The translations under genes and the position numbers were made by a program. This document shows positions 46,010 through 59,309 of a stretch of 64,000 nt of DNA, one piece after another. Where the stretch lies: NCBI GenBank assembly GCA_029224185.1, contig CM055195.1, forward strand, positions 25,136,209 through 25,200,208. The letters run 5' to 3'. Positions within the stretch are counted from its first letter, which is position 1. Each line of letters opens with the position of its first letter. This DNA comes from Karalla daura. Taxonomy: Eukaryota; Chordata; Actinopteri; Chaetodontiformes; Leiognathidae. Below the pieces are notes generated by a model. That model had not been told where the DNA came from, did not search any database, and was given only the letters and a program-made list of their open reading frames with translations.

Positions 46010-46440
46010 ACTGTTACGTCACGCTATTAACGGGAGCAGACACTTGGCTGTAAATTGGACTCTATTGCCACCTTGTGACCAAATAAGGAATGACGTATTT
46101 TTGCGACTGGCGGGGAAGAACCGCCTCGCCCCCGCCTTTCCGCCGTCTCCACGAACCAATCAACCGGTTGTTGTAGGTGCGGCATATGTCCACACGGTGG
46201 CAGCCCAGTCACGTCAATGATGAAGCTCGACGGACAAGCCTGTTGCGCGTAGTAACAGGAGTGAGGGGAGAGGCTGATCGTCGCCACAACTCGTGAAGTT
46301 CACTGCAATTGCATCTAGCATTCTCTGTACACGTCCTCAAGCGGCGACCTCCCATAGCTGCGACCGGTGTCGATTCATGCATCATCCATTGCAATGATTC
46401 ATTCGGCCTTTTAAGGGTCACGTCCTATCAGAAGTACAAA
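46010..46440. promoter_or_regulatory. Orphan CpG-rich block with CRE-like and CCAAT motifs
   Basis: In otherwise AT-rich DNA, about 430 bp is rich in CG and holds TTACGTCA (46,014-46,021), TGACGTAT (46,091-46,098), TCACGTCA (46,209-46,216) and CCAAT (46,156-46,160). Both minus-strand frames over it stay open for 70 to 86 codons without a known domain. It could be a promoter of an unannotated transcript, or a GC-rich piece of a mobile element. Confidence 0.3.
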
Positions 46441-46557
46441 ATCACCGCATAAACTACACAACAAAATTGGTACCAATTTTATTTAGAGGTATGTGTGTCC
46501 TAATGTATCTCATGGGAGCCTATACTAATTTGTACACAGAATAAGCCCTACAAGGCA

Positions 46558-46751
<194 letters not shown>

Positions 46752-46999
46752 TGTACAATACATCCAAAAAGACTTGTGTTTTGTGATTTCAGAGTGTTGG
46801 GTTGACATTCGCTGCTCAAATCATTTTTCTCTCGTTGCAAGACCTCAGTCAGAAAGCTGAGCGTGAGCTCCAGGGATGCTGCCGGGTGTGTGTGGTTGTC
46901 ATCGGCGCGGCATACAGTAGCTGCTGAATTTAGTGAGCATTCCTTCACTGGTTCTTGCCTTGTGTGTCTCATTCGTAGTTCTGAATCTAAACTGACAGC

Positions 47000-49900
47000 C
47001 CCTGTGGAGGAGTTGGTAGACTTCCCCAGCCATCTGTCTTAGAGCAGCCCCCCTCCACGACAGCCCCTTCCCTCCCTCCACGCATCCCTCATTCCCACAC
47101 TGGGCCTTTGTCAGCAGTTCCTGTCCCTGGACTAGGCGTGGCGTGCGCAGAGGCTGGGGCGACCGTGGGTGCTTTCAGAGGCACCTGCAGATGGGACAAA
47201 GGGCCAAGGGTGCTGGGGCTGAAGACAGATTGATGCTTTGTGCACTGGGACTGGGGGAGAGAGAGAGACAGAGAGAGAGAGGGAGAGAGGGAGAGAGAGA
47301 GGGTGGTGGGGGATAGTTAGCTGAGAAGTTTTCAGAGGGAGGATTTTTTTTGGGGTGGGGGGGTGGAGGGGGGGCAGGGTGTTGGTGGTGATGGGGGTGG
47401 GTGGTGGGGTGGTCTGTCACTCCAGTCTGTGTGAGTCCAAGCTTTGGAGAACCCGGAGAGATTGACAGCTTTTGTGGACTGCATCTCTGCACAATGGTCG
47501 TGCTTTAATGGGCGGCGAGGCTAGAGTAGAGCTTTGGGGAAGGTTCGGAGGGGAGGTGGTGCTTGGTGGTGGTTGCGATGGTGGCAGTGTGGGGAGGCTA
47601 AGGGATGGGGGGCCAAAGGCTTTACTGCTTTGCTTGGTGGGGACCAATTCATGGGTATTCAGTCCAAGGCTCGTTATTCACTGAATGCATCCACTGGAGG
47701 AATGCAGCAGCATCAATTAGAATGTGTTAGCAGATAGCAACGCAGGGAAGAAAAACCTTTCTCTCCCTTTTGCTCACAGGACAACACAGTCCCACTATAG
47801 GAGGTGTCAGAGCCACAAAGCCTTTTTTGTGGGTCTCTCTCCATTACATTACTAGTGCAATATGTAAGGTGGGGACTCTTTTGATTTAAATTAAGTGGAA
47901 AAAACACTAAATCCTATTTTTATTCAGCAGGGATAATGGTGTTATACTCTATAAAGGTCTTTAACTACTTATGTGTGGCTTAAAATCTTCCCTAGCTCCC
48001 CTTTCACTCCACCTCAGTGTCTTACTCTCATTGGAGGCATTATATTTATTCAATGGTGGAGGGTCAAAGACAGACTGTTAAACAGAGTCGCTTGTAGCCT
48101 TAACTGCCGCATCACTTCTAATTGTGTATCAGTGGGTCAGTGGTTTGTTGTGTTGTCCCCCCATAAGAAAGGAAGAGCGGATATGAATTTAAACAGTATC
48201 TTGTAAGGCATTGTTTGGAGTGGGCTCAGGCCACCACTTCAAACTCAGAAGGCCTTTTAGGACACGTTTTTTTTCTATAACTTCCAAGACAGTGATATAA
48301 AAGAAGAGGAAGAAGTGGAAAGCACTTTGATGGTGATCACATGTCGGGGTTGACACACCATTCTGCGATGTGAATGTGGAGGGGCCAGCCGCACATGCCC
48401 TTCGAACTAATTAGGCTGCACTTAATTGAATGCTTTCTCAGGTTGCACACAGCAAACACATTCTGTATTTGAAAACAATGCAAACAGCTTTAATTTCAAT
48501 CAGCCATATCTTTCAGCATTTCTTTTTACATACGCAAAAAGAAAGGAAGTCCTGCTGAATTTCCAATTCCAAGTGTGAGAAATTTAGAAAACAGATATCA
48601 GGGGGAAACAAGGTTTTTCTGCACTGACTTACTTGAACAAACTGATTTTCAAGTTTCCATCCATGCACTCAGCATCCATTTTGTCTCCAATTTCCTTGCT
48701 TTTAACACAAGATGACACAGATGGCGTGTGTGCTGAAATGAAACTGAGAATTTTTGTTCTCCTTAGGTTTAATGAGAACTAACTGGCAGGAACCTCTTGT
48801 AGAAAGGTGTAGATTTCAATATGAGCAATTATGCTTCATTTGAAGCCAAATGAGCCAAATTTGCATCCTCTGAAAGGGAACCAGAGTTAAACTGTATGAA
48901 AAGTGCAGTAAATTGGGGCAAACATCGCAACGTGCAGAAATGCATCTCCGCTTGTAATTGTGTAATTGTAGAAGAGCTCTAAATGCACAGCCCAATTAAA
49001 CTTGCTTCTTCTGCAAGGCAAAGAATTGGCAGGTTATTATGCAGGAAAGTATCAGCACGTTTAAATAGCTGCCTCCCTCATGGGTGGGGATGGAGGGTGG
49101 GATCATTTACAGCAAAATGGAATATCTGATCAAATATGGACAGATGTCTTCATACATGTGGAGCGGCTGTGAATTGGATTGGAAGAGGCAAGATGGATGG
49201 ATGGCCTCCTCTAAGAGACAGAGCTTCCTGCCCTGAGTACTGAGAAGGCACAAGAGGAAGAGGGTGAGAGAGGGGGAAGGTTAGGCTCTCAGTGGGGGGA
49301 GACATTTCCCTGAAACACCAGTTGATGGGTTTCTACCACAAAAGGTGGAGTGACGCAGTATGCACTGCTGCAAAACAGCCTGGTCTCTGTCTGGATTAGG
49401 CCCTGCAGCACACAAAGGGGAGCTCAAGTAAACGGTTCATGAATGTTGATTAATTGATGCCATTTTTTTTGCAGCGTGCCATGGAGATTTAGAGGGTAGG
49501 GGTGTGCGAGGGAGGTTGTGTGTAAGCAGGGTGGAACTGCAACTCGGGACTAGAAAAATTGATTTCGGAGGGTGCGTTTCTCAGATATGCAAATCTGAAA
49601 TGGTCGCAATAGATCACAAACTGACACCAAGTTTGACTCACAACTTGAGAGGAGATTCTTTAATCTGGCGGATTTCAATGCGGATGATTGTTAGCCAGTG
49701 AAAAGTCCTCAGAGCTCAGTCACACTGGTACACTGTGACTATCCTTGGCCTATCTGCTTTTAATGCTGGATGCTGTTGTCAGAGGTGCCCAGCTGGCAGT
49801 TCAGGTGGCAGAAGCTACGCCAAGGTTCCCACGATAGGGGTTTAGGGGTACAGGTGTGCAGGGAGAATGAGGGTGGCCCAGGGCAAGGAGGGGCAAAGCA

Positions 49901-52080
49901 CTGGCCCATAGCCCACTTCAATGGAGGGATCCCAGGGGCCAACTCAATAGCCTGGGTTCCACTTGATGGAGAGAGAAAGGAACGTTTCAGCCGCTGCCCA
50001 GCAGGAAAGATCTGGTTGTGGGAGACCCCTTTCAGAACTCACTGTTTGTCTGAAGGCTGTCACAGCAGATGAGTACTCAGCAAACAGCGTGAACAAGGAT
50101 TTGAACCAGAAAACCAACAGAGCCTTGACAATATTGTGATTGGGCCTTGTCTCTTTAGAGGGGGCTGAAAGCCGAATTGAGAGCAGTAACAAGTGCACAT
50201 TCAGAGCAGGACGAGGATGCCTTTGGGTTGTGTTTTATGGTTTTGAGCCTTGTATGTGATGGATAAAGCAAAATCATGTTAATCTCCCTTTTCTCTCATC
50301 TGAAGACAGAATGGGAGTGGACCTACGGCACTTAAATGGTCTAAGAAAAGTCTTACAAAGTCATTGTTCGGTCTTGTTAAGTCAAATGTGAATGAGACCT
50401 TTGCAGTCTCTTGACCCAAAACACAAGACTGGCTGAAGCATTCTTTCAAAATGTAAACATAGGCAGTGCATCAACATTGAGTTTATTCATGTTTTTTTCA
50501 TGTATGTCCTTTTTTTGCAGTAATTATTCAATGAAATGCTTCTGACCCTGCCATAACTTTCTTTTTTCCTGCTTAGTGGCGTTCCAGTCTCCCGCATCAC
50601 CTGAGCGTGCAGTGCGTGACTCACAGCCACTCTGAGAAACATAATAAAATGCAACATAAACTGATGACTTAGCCTGGACTGTGGTGATACTCCTCTATTT
50701 GCTTTGGAATTTTTCATTTCATGCGTGCACATATTTATACAGGACATTTATACAGTCAAGCTTGCACGCTTACTCACTTGTTGTGACTCACACGGGCAGA
50801 CGTGCACCTTTGCTTTGGCACGTGATTCTGCCCAGAAAAGGGATTAAAAAAGAAAATCACAGCATGCCAGTAACGAGTAGGCAAAGGGGAAGGAAGACTT
50901 GTCACACATGTTGCTATTAGGACCATTTTTGCCAACTTTGCCAATGTTTCCTAATTCTGAGCATAACATGAATCTATCCTTAATCCTTTCATGCAAAGAT
51001 CGACTGACCGAATAATATCTGTCTTGCCACAGACAAGAGACAGAATAGTGGGAATGACTGAAATCAGATTACACATAAAAACAAACTGATTATATGCTTT
51101 AGTATTGTTTCCCTTCTGACTTTATTTACATTTATCGTCCTATTTATCTGCGCACTGGTGAGTGAGAGGGCCATACAAAGAGCGATGTTGTCTTTTGGAG
51201 GAGTTGGGCTAACTTTGAAGGTTTCTGAAGAGAGAGGCTTGTGATGGAATGGGTCGGGAAGGACTGTGACTTCTCCATTGAGAGCAGAGGGGCACGCTGG
51301 ATTAGCTTGATTTGCCTGTGAATGGGCGCATTCCATTATTCTTGTTCGGGAGCTGTCACATCAAATTGAGAAAGTGAAAACCTCCTTTTATCAACCTTTT
51401 CCAAGTGAAACTGAACGGGCAATCAATAACTGAATTCAAGCCCAGGGGAAAGTCAAGCAGAATGATATGGGGCTGTTATAAAGGGGGTATTTGTCAAATT
51501 GCTAATGGGAAAAAGCAGTAACTGATGTAATTTTGGCTGCAGAATGCTGTTGAGTAAAGCAGAAAACTCAAAATAAAGAGATGAAGTCATAGTGACACAA
51601 ACAGAGACTGTTTAGTGCTCGCCATAAAATGGTAATTATAATTGCACTCTAACGACATAACGGCTGCTGCTAACGCTAAAAGTACTATGTCTAATAACAA
51701 TAAAAACTAGCTTAAAAAGGATTACTTTATGGAATCAGTATGAGTGCTTCAGAATGTCAGAAAATCAAACAAAACGCAAGGTGTTTTTTTTTTTCTCTCA
51801 AAAGTGAAACAAACTCTTTTACCCTAACCCTTTAACATTTAATCTTAAAGAAGCTGGGTGTTTACAGTTGAGTTTATAGTTGGGTTTATGGGTTCCACAA
51901 AAGGTGTTTTTAATACGCCGTTTATCAAGTTATGATTATGTTAATTTTGCTATGAGTTCAATTCAAACCAAGCACTGCTAGCAGCCAAAATAAACCGGGA
52001 GTGGCTCACTTTTTATTGTAGGAACGACACCATATTGTTTTGGAGTTTCATTATATTGACCTTATTGTGCCATTGTGCTT
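47000..52080. other. Gene desert, left part
   Basis: No coding exon is supported. Includes a GA-rich stretch (47,250-47,300), G/T-rich DNA (47,340-47,410), and AT-rich stretches, notably 48,390-49,080, that read like conserved non-coding DNA (long non-repetitive sequence with TAATTG, ATTTGCAT and similar homeodomain/POU-type motifs). Confidence 0.4.
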
Positions 52081-52082
52081 GT

Positions 52083-52215
52083 TCTGACACCATGATAATG
52101 CCTGAATACAGAGGGAATTATGCTCTGTATAAATAGATCCCATAGTCAAGGATCGCTTCAATTATCCCTCTACACATTGACAACACGAACAGAATAAAAA
52201 CTAAAGCCTCAGTCC
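52083..52215. repeat. Separate copy of the 215-bp repeat core
   Basis: CTGACACCATGATAATGCCT is followed by an ACAGAGGGAA...CTCTGTATAAATAG core, TCAAGGATCGC, and a TCTACACATTGACAACA end, matching the copy at 54,039 over about 130 bp. It lies 1.9 kb left of the tandem array in the same orientation, which suggests an interspersed element that later became tandem. Confidence 0.6.
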
Positions 52216-53132
52216 AAGCTGGTCTCAAGGCGCTCTTCAAACACTGTTTTGGCCATTGTTCAGGGGGCAGAGGAACACCATTGGCATCAATGGCTGATGA
52301 TGATAGAGAAAAGAAAAACGTTGATGCGACACATTAACCTCTTTTATATAACTGTAACGTGAATTCAGGGGAAAAGAAATCTGATGGGAAGTAAATGAAA
52401 AGTGTTTATGCGACTGCATATTGCATATAGTTGTAGCTTGTCTGCTTGTCTCCTCAATAAATCCTAATTTATATCCCATCACACATTCTGGTCTAAATAT
52501 CTGAAGTGTTTACACCCGTTCTCGATCATATTAAATTGCACGTATTATTACAGTGATGGGCTTCCTGCACATTGTAACCATTAATCAACAAATTCTTCCT
52601 ATATTGCTGCTCCCAGTTTTTACGCTGGGTGGAGAAAATGAATCGGATCATTTGGTCTCATCAATCAATCTGGTAATTGATGTCTTAATCATTATACAGT
52701 TAATTGAGCACCTTGATTGTTGCCTGTCATTGTTCCGAGCTTTCAGACACACTGCCCGGCAAGCCAGCCAGCAGCAATTTTGAAGAATTATTGCAAAAGA
52801 ATATTTCACCCCCAGAGTTATATTTGCTGGGTTTAAGCCACGATGTGTCTATTCCTATATTTTGCAGCTTAAAAAAGCAACAACAGAGAAAAGTGTTCGT
52901 ATGGCTTTTTGGCCCAATTTCTGCAAATGTGAGGTTTTCATCAGTGTAATTGTCATCCATCCATCTTCTGTGCACAGTCAGTTGATAGCAGCCTATGAAA
53001 AATGACTCCTGCCTATTAATGAGTGTCTCACCTCAGAGTGGTAACCACGCAGGCAGGCAGCCCTCCGTGGAACAGCAATTCCCCATTTATTCCACTCCAC
53101 TGTCTTTTCTCCATCTCATATACCCCTTTATA

Positions 53133-53159
53133 CCCCCCCCCCCCCCCCCCCCCCCCCCC
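53133..53159. repeat. Homopolymer of 27 C
   Basis: The longest of many C or G runs in the window; on the minus strand it is G27. Its length is likely to be uncertain in the assembly. Confidence 0.95.
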
Positions 53160-53939
53160 TTGCGCACAGGCTGCAGGAGCCCCAAACTCACATATCGACA
53201 ACCTCTCTTCTCCTCTGGCAGGCTTGCGAGGGAGGACTCTTTAATTGTCTTTAATTGAGTTACAGAATACTTTAATTACTACTGTTTCCCACATTTTTGC
53301 TTTTAACGCTTTGCACACACGCATACACACACACACACACACACTCACACACACACACATAATACCAGCCACGGAGTGGAAAAACACCCAGTTCCAGGCC
53401 CAGAGTGCAGCTGCAAGGCAATTATCATCAAGCACCCCTTGCATCTGTGTACAAACAATTCCACAGCTGCTGGCATACTGTAGATGCAGAGGGGAGCCCG
53501 AGGGATCCAATGCTGCCTCCAACACCATGACCAGGTATTTGTGACACCTATGAACGCCTAAGAGAGCTTTATTGCTGTACCGGTGTTGCTCCATCAGTGT
53601 TTTCCTCATCATGCACAATGATAGAAACAGAAATCATCACGGTGCCTGCTGTGTAAAGCGTAAATTCCCACCCGCCTTGAATATTCTATTCACTTGTGAG
53701 TAACATGGCACCTCTCAAAGACATACGGTAAGCAAGGAGAAGGTTATGCCATGTGGCCTACATAGAGCCCTGGAGTTAAATAGGGTTAGTCTTCTCACAT
53801 GGCTCCAATACATAGATGTTCTCCCCTCCTATTTCCTTTCCATTAGCTTTAAACTTGAAAGCACAATCTTAGTGCAACATTTGGAAGCAGCACACACTTT
53901 TAAAGGCTGCAACTGAAACAAACATCATATGCGGTTGTC

Positions 53940-54520
53940 TTTGTTTTGTCCTTGATTTTGCCAATTGCACTTGAATTCAGTCTGACTTAAGTGTGTAAAA
54001 AAATGTCTGAGTGAGTTGCCTCAGGCAGAGCACCCATGCTCTGACACCATCACAATGATGTCTGAACACAGAGGGAACTGGACTCTGTGTAAATAGTCAA
54101 GGATTGCCGGGGTGATCTCCACACATTCACAACAACAAAATGAAAAATAATTTCAGTTCGCGAAACAATCCATTGAGAATCTTTTGTTTCATTGTTATTT
54201 TTCCACTTTCACCTGGTTTTAAACTAGGCCGCACCAGATGAGCTGGTATAGACGGCAACACCCATACTCTGACACCATGATAATGCCTCAGTACATAGAG
54301 AATTCAAATCTGTGTAAATAAGATCCCGAAGTCATGGTTGGCTGGAAATTATTTCGTTTACATTTCTGGATACTTTTATTTTGTCCTTAATTTTACCCAT
54401 TGCATTAAAATTCAATCCAACTTCAGCCTCTGTTTTGAATTTAATGGTGGTTTGAACAATGTTTGGTTGCAAAGAGTGAGTTGGTACAGACTGAAACACT
54501 CACAGGTCGGCAGGGTTTAA
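53940..54520. repeat. Diverged tandem repeat, about 215-bp unit, 2.7 copies
   Basis: A core of the form CTCTGACACCAT...ATG.CT.A..ACA.AG.GAA...CTGTGTAAATA occurs at 54,039-54,098 and 54,257-54,322. A left part, TTTTGTCCTT(G/A)ATTTT(G/A)CC, occurs at 53,945 and 54,374, 430 bp apart, i.e. two units. The copies differ at roughly a quarter of positions by eye. Confidence 0.6.
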
Positions 54521-54529
54521 GGGATCAAG

Positions 54530-56980
54530 AATAATTACAACATGTCACACTGTACACCCATCTGCATGCATGGACATGCTTTGGGATCTTTTTGTTTTTC
54601 ACCTCACACTTTCCAAATGTTTCAAAACACATTCAATCCCTGCAGTGAGAGCACGCTTGTGCGGTGGTGCGTGTGTGTATGTCGGGACTGAGTCTTAATG
54701 TGTGTTCCCAAAAATGTGAGTGGGGCTATTTGTGGGACCAGTGTGAATGTGAGAGTGAGAGGGCCACTGTGGGACAGAGGGAAGACAGAGGATGACTTTA
54801 TGACACTGAGGGGAGAGGATCGAGGCCGGTAACAGAGAGCGCTGGGTGGAGGTGGAGGTGGTGTGGGACATGGGCGAGGGGCAGCCTGAGCTGTCAGCTC
54901 TGAGGGGCTGCTGGAAGACTCAGCGGGAGCCCAGCTTGGCCCCCGGGATGCCTTGTCACCACGGCGAGGTCCTGGAATGCGCCGACACACAATGAGCTCC
55001 TGGGGCTCAGAGGGCGCTCCGATTTGATAACCACATTAAAGTCCTAGCAACATCTGTCGAGGTGCAAGAGAAAGGCCTACTGGCAGGCTTTAACCCCCCG
55101 AAACTGGGATCATTAACCCTCAGCCCTGTGAGAGAAGGGGGACAACAGCCCTCTATTTGTCAGCCGTCCTGTGCAGGGCTGCGGGGGCTAATATTTTACC
55201 AAAAACAGCGTGAGAAGAGAAGTGACCGTGGGCACCATGGAGAGCGGGCCTTCACACTTTGCACACACATTAGCGGGGGAATACAGTCTGCTTTGCTTAA
55301 CGATGCACACAAAATAACATTTGAATAGAGGCCTTCGGAACGTGTCGCTGATTTAAACCAAACTAATCAAGCAGCCAGACTTGGATGAGTTACTCTAAAT
55401 TGCACACAATTCAATCTTAATGTCTTAACAATTACAAAACATCATACTCTAGGTGTGACATGGGTATACGGAGAGATTTGCAGGTAACATTTCCATGTCT
55501 TGATTTGTTAATGTGCAGTTTGAAGCACCAGGCCAAAGCTGATGGAAGATGGAGAAATAACAGGTGTCTTGGCTCAAAGACACGTCTCAGGCTCCAGGAT
55601 GCTCCGGTGCTTCATGGGTCAGCGCAAAGCCTCATCTGCCTCCACAGGTTTCAAAGCGAAGGCCACCTCTCTGTAATGAATAATTAAGGAAACAAAAGGC
55701 CCCGAGGGAGGTGAGAGGGTGGGGGAAGCGGTGGAGAGCCTAATGCAACTGGGCCAGATGCAGCAAGGGGAAGCTGAGATTTTTGCCCCTGTTCTTCATA
55801 GAAAACATCATCCTAAATGTATTCCCTGGAGATAAGGGCCTGCAGGAGGTGCCCCCAATGCACAGGGTCCTCAAGTGCCTCCACACAAGTAATCCCATTC
55901 ACTGCAGCTCATTACATGGGCAATTAAGTGCTGGGGTGGAGGAGTGGGGTAGGGCGGGGAGGTTGATGGTGAAGGAGTGTGTATGTATGAGCGTACAGAG
56001 GGGTAACGGAGGCCCTTCATTGGGTTTTAAAGATCGAAACCCCCACAAATCCAACTGCCCCTCACCCAGTTTCTGCGCTTCTCACTGAGACACACATCTT
56101 CCCCCTCTACCCCCCCAGCTCCTTCACCTGGGCTGGGTCTCTGTGGACACCTGCCTCTCCTAATGAAGATCCATGGCTTCATTTCCATTTCTGGAGTCAT
56201 ATCAGAGACTGCCAAGCACAAAACAGGCCTGTTTCCTCTGAGGCCTGGAGAGCCGGATAGAATGACACGGCTAAGTGCTCCGGCAGAGCAGGGCAGCTGC
56301 GGAGCCTGAAAATGGGATTTGGTCGGGGGTTCTGAAGTGGGGGGCTTGGATGGAGAGGACCTGATGTTTGGATTGGCCACAATGGCAGCCGTGTGCTACC
56401 TCAGCAGCTCCTCTGCGCTAATGAGGCTTTCACCAGAGATGGAGGAGGAGAGGAGAGGGCACAAGGAGCTGGAGGAGAGGAGAACAGAGGAGAAGAGCAG
56501 CACTACACACCTACCTCACACACCACTCTCACCTCCTCCGTGGGGAACAGCAACGTTAACTCTCGAAGATGCACACCAAAGACCTTCTATAGCACAATGG
56601 GAACACATTCATGTTCCCCCACTCTCGTACAAGAACAGGTGTTAGGATGTAGTCATCTTACACATAACATTTCACAAGCCCTTATTTAGAGCATAATGCA
56701 CCGCCTTTTCTCTTTAATTGTTGTCGACTTGCACTGTGTAGTTACCATGTGCGACAAGTGTTTTTTAATGAAACAACAATCCTGCGAGTCTTTTAGATCT
56801 GATCAGGTGCAGATGAATGACACCAGGAACATTTTGATTCTGATGTTAGAATCCCAATATAATCCCTAAACACAAATAAACATATATCTAACGTTGTGTT
56901 ACCTTTGCCTGCTTTATGTGTTCCCATTACAGTGTTGTCTCAGAAGAACAAAATGTTCTGTGAAGTTGTGTGTTCTCTCA
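54530..56980. other. Gene desert, middle part
   Basis: Mixed GC DNA with no supported exon. Non-repetitive stretches at 55,020-55,340 look like conserved non-coding sequence. A purine-rich segment lies at 56,440-56,500. Confidence 0.4.
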
Positions 56981-56984
56981 ACTG

Positions 56985-57104
56985 GACACTCTCAGAGTGA
57001 GTATGAGACTGAATGGTGCGTGTGCCCTTTGATGGACTGGAGACGTGTCCAGGATGTATTTCATGCCTGTGCTGGAGGTCAAGCAGACCCCTGAAAAAAA
57101 GTTT
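56985..57104 (+). mobile_element. SINE-like repeat, 3' body before the GGAT tail
   Basis: CTCTCAGAGTGAGTATGAGA, GATGGACTGGAGACGTGTCC, AGGATGTATTTCATGCCTGT and CAAGCAGACCCCTG run in the order of the family's 3' half (the usual wording is GATGGACTGGCGACCTGTCC), and then the tetranucleotide tail begins. Confidence 0.75.
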
Positions 57105-57177
57105 GATGGATGGATGGATGGATGGATGGATGGATGGATGGATGGATGGATGGATGGATGGATGGATGGATGGATGG
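57105..57177. repeat. (GGAT)n tail of a SINE-like element
   Basis: About 18 ATGG/GGAT units. This tetranucleotide is the usual 3' tail of an abundant percomorph repeat, whose body lies directly to the left. Confidence 0.95.
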
Positions 57178-58219
57178 TGGATGGACTTCCTATTATTTGA
57201 TGACATGTCTCCTCGCAATATTGATTCAATTTTGTAAGCAATCATGTAAACAGAAACAGAACAGAAAATGTACTTTTCATAAAAGAAACTGGAGGGAGCA
57301 GCATATCATAAAGGTTTAAAACTTACATTCATTATTTGTTGCTCTAAAAAACATTACACAGAACTTTACTCAGCTGCCCCACCCACCCTGTCCATGGAGC
57401 GTGTGTGTCTTTCAATACAGTGGTGGTGGCTGGGCTTGTTAACATGTTCTAGCTCACTGACTCCTCTAAGCACTCTGGTCAGGGCCTCTGAGTCAGGCCA
57501 GGTGAGGAAGAGGAGAAGGAAGAGGGTAAGAAAAACAAACAAGGTGACACCGTGGCCATATCACAGCTGCCTGCATCTGTAACAGACCTGAAAGAAGTCC
57601 CGCCCCTGTAACCTCAGCTCATTTTACTTCTCCTAAGTCAGAGAGTGTTAACTGCGGGAGTAATATTTCCCCTGTTTGCAGAAAAAGCAAACCTCACAGG
57701 ATTTCATGTGTCGGATGCAAGGAGAACTAATTTGGTGAAACAAAACATCCTCTGGACACAGTTGAAAACAGGATTATATTGTGAGATCTTCCAGGGTCAA
57801 AATATAAGTAACTTATTCTAAATATTTTGTGTACAACAGTATGAAAATGGCATCACTTTTCTTAGTTATTCACGATATAACACTTCAAACAAACGTTAAC
57901 TGGAAACAGTCCATCCCATCAGACAATAACCAAGATGATCAAGATGGCAAGTTAATAAACATGAAATAGACAAATCCCTTTATCTAGGCTAATTCTTCTT
58001 ATTCTTATTTCAATTGTAATACAAATTGTATACAAATTGTAAATATTGGAATACTCCATTACATGTATGTATTCCACATTATCTCTGACAAATAAAAGGA
58101 CAAAAAAGGTCAGAGGTGATTCCTGTCTGCGAGGGAAAGCTACGAATGAAGAGCACGTTCACCATGGCACCCACATAAAAGAAATAAAATATGTCACAGA
58201 AGGTGGTGTGAAGGGTGGC

Positions 58220-58221
<2 letters not shown>

Positions 58222-58274
<53 letters not shown>
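58222..58274. repeat. (GT)n microsatellite
   Basis: About 26 perfect GT units. Confidence 0.97.
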
Positions 58275-58277
<3 letters not shown>

Positions 58278-59309
58278 TAGGGGTGGAGCCTGGAGGGGGG
58301 ATTGTGTATGGTGTCATTTTGCGGGCCCCACAGCACTCACCTGGAACAGAGCACTTCCCCTCCCTGGGTCTTATCAGTTCCCAGAGGAAATACCTGCCGC
58401 AGGTAAACACGACCCTTCGACCCCGCTGCCATCCACGCTGCTTTGCTCTCTGCAGTCTCTGTCCTGGAGCCTGTCTCGCTCCAAATCCACAGGATTACCT
58501 CTGCTCCCGGGCCTCAGCACCCACATCCAGAGCTTCAACTCTGCACATCAGGCCGACACCAGGTCTTCTGACAAGCCTTCGGCCCCTGCCCCAACCAGCT
58601 TAGATGTTGTTCTTCATGCACCAGTAATGAAATCTCTTATCCCTCTGCACCCCCACCCTTCACCGTCCCCTCATCCCTCTGTCTCAAATGTAATCTTATC
58701 TACATATCACCAGGTGTAACCAAATATCTCCCCTTATCAACTTATGTGTCCTCAGCCTCTGTTTTGCATTGTCATTTGAGTGATTTATACTCTGTGGCAG
58801 ACTGAATATCAATAATATGTCATATGTCAGCAGAATATTTTCGACGGAAGTCCGCTTCATTAGAGTCTGAGAAATATGATGAATTTTCAAAGTGATTACA
58901 TTAAAGAATGATTGTAATTAAAACGGAGTCGTAGTCTACTTTTAATGACTTTGGAGTGCAATTAATTCTTCTGCAGTATCTATGGCGGGGCTCCTAATAA
59001 ATGTGGGGGGTGGTGATTTATTTGTAATTACTTCCTTAAGAATATTGAAAGAAGAGTTTTTCTGTGAAATATGACACAGCTAGTGATCACAGCACAGGGA
59101 ATGCCACACCCTGCTCATTTCACAGATTACAGACTTGTGGAGTTGGCCAGCAACACGTATGCACACAAGTGAATATGCATACATATTATTATAGGCATTC
59201 ACACAACAAGTATGGTGTGTTCCATGCACTATGAGCTGGAGACCCGGGACATCTGTAAGATAGAAAGCAGGTACGGAAGGACTACTGGATTTTATGTCCC
59301 ACATTTTAT

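Noticed and set aside
46027..46421. Overlapping minus-strand frames of 70 and 86 codons
   Set aside because: Both are open because the block is GC-rich; neither shows a domain. Reported as a promoter-like block instead.
53133..53159. C27 as a functional G-quadruplex promoter element
   Set aside because: No gene nearby; more likely slippage or assembly error.
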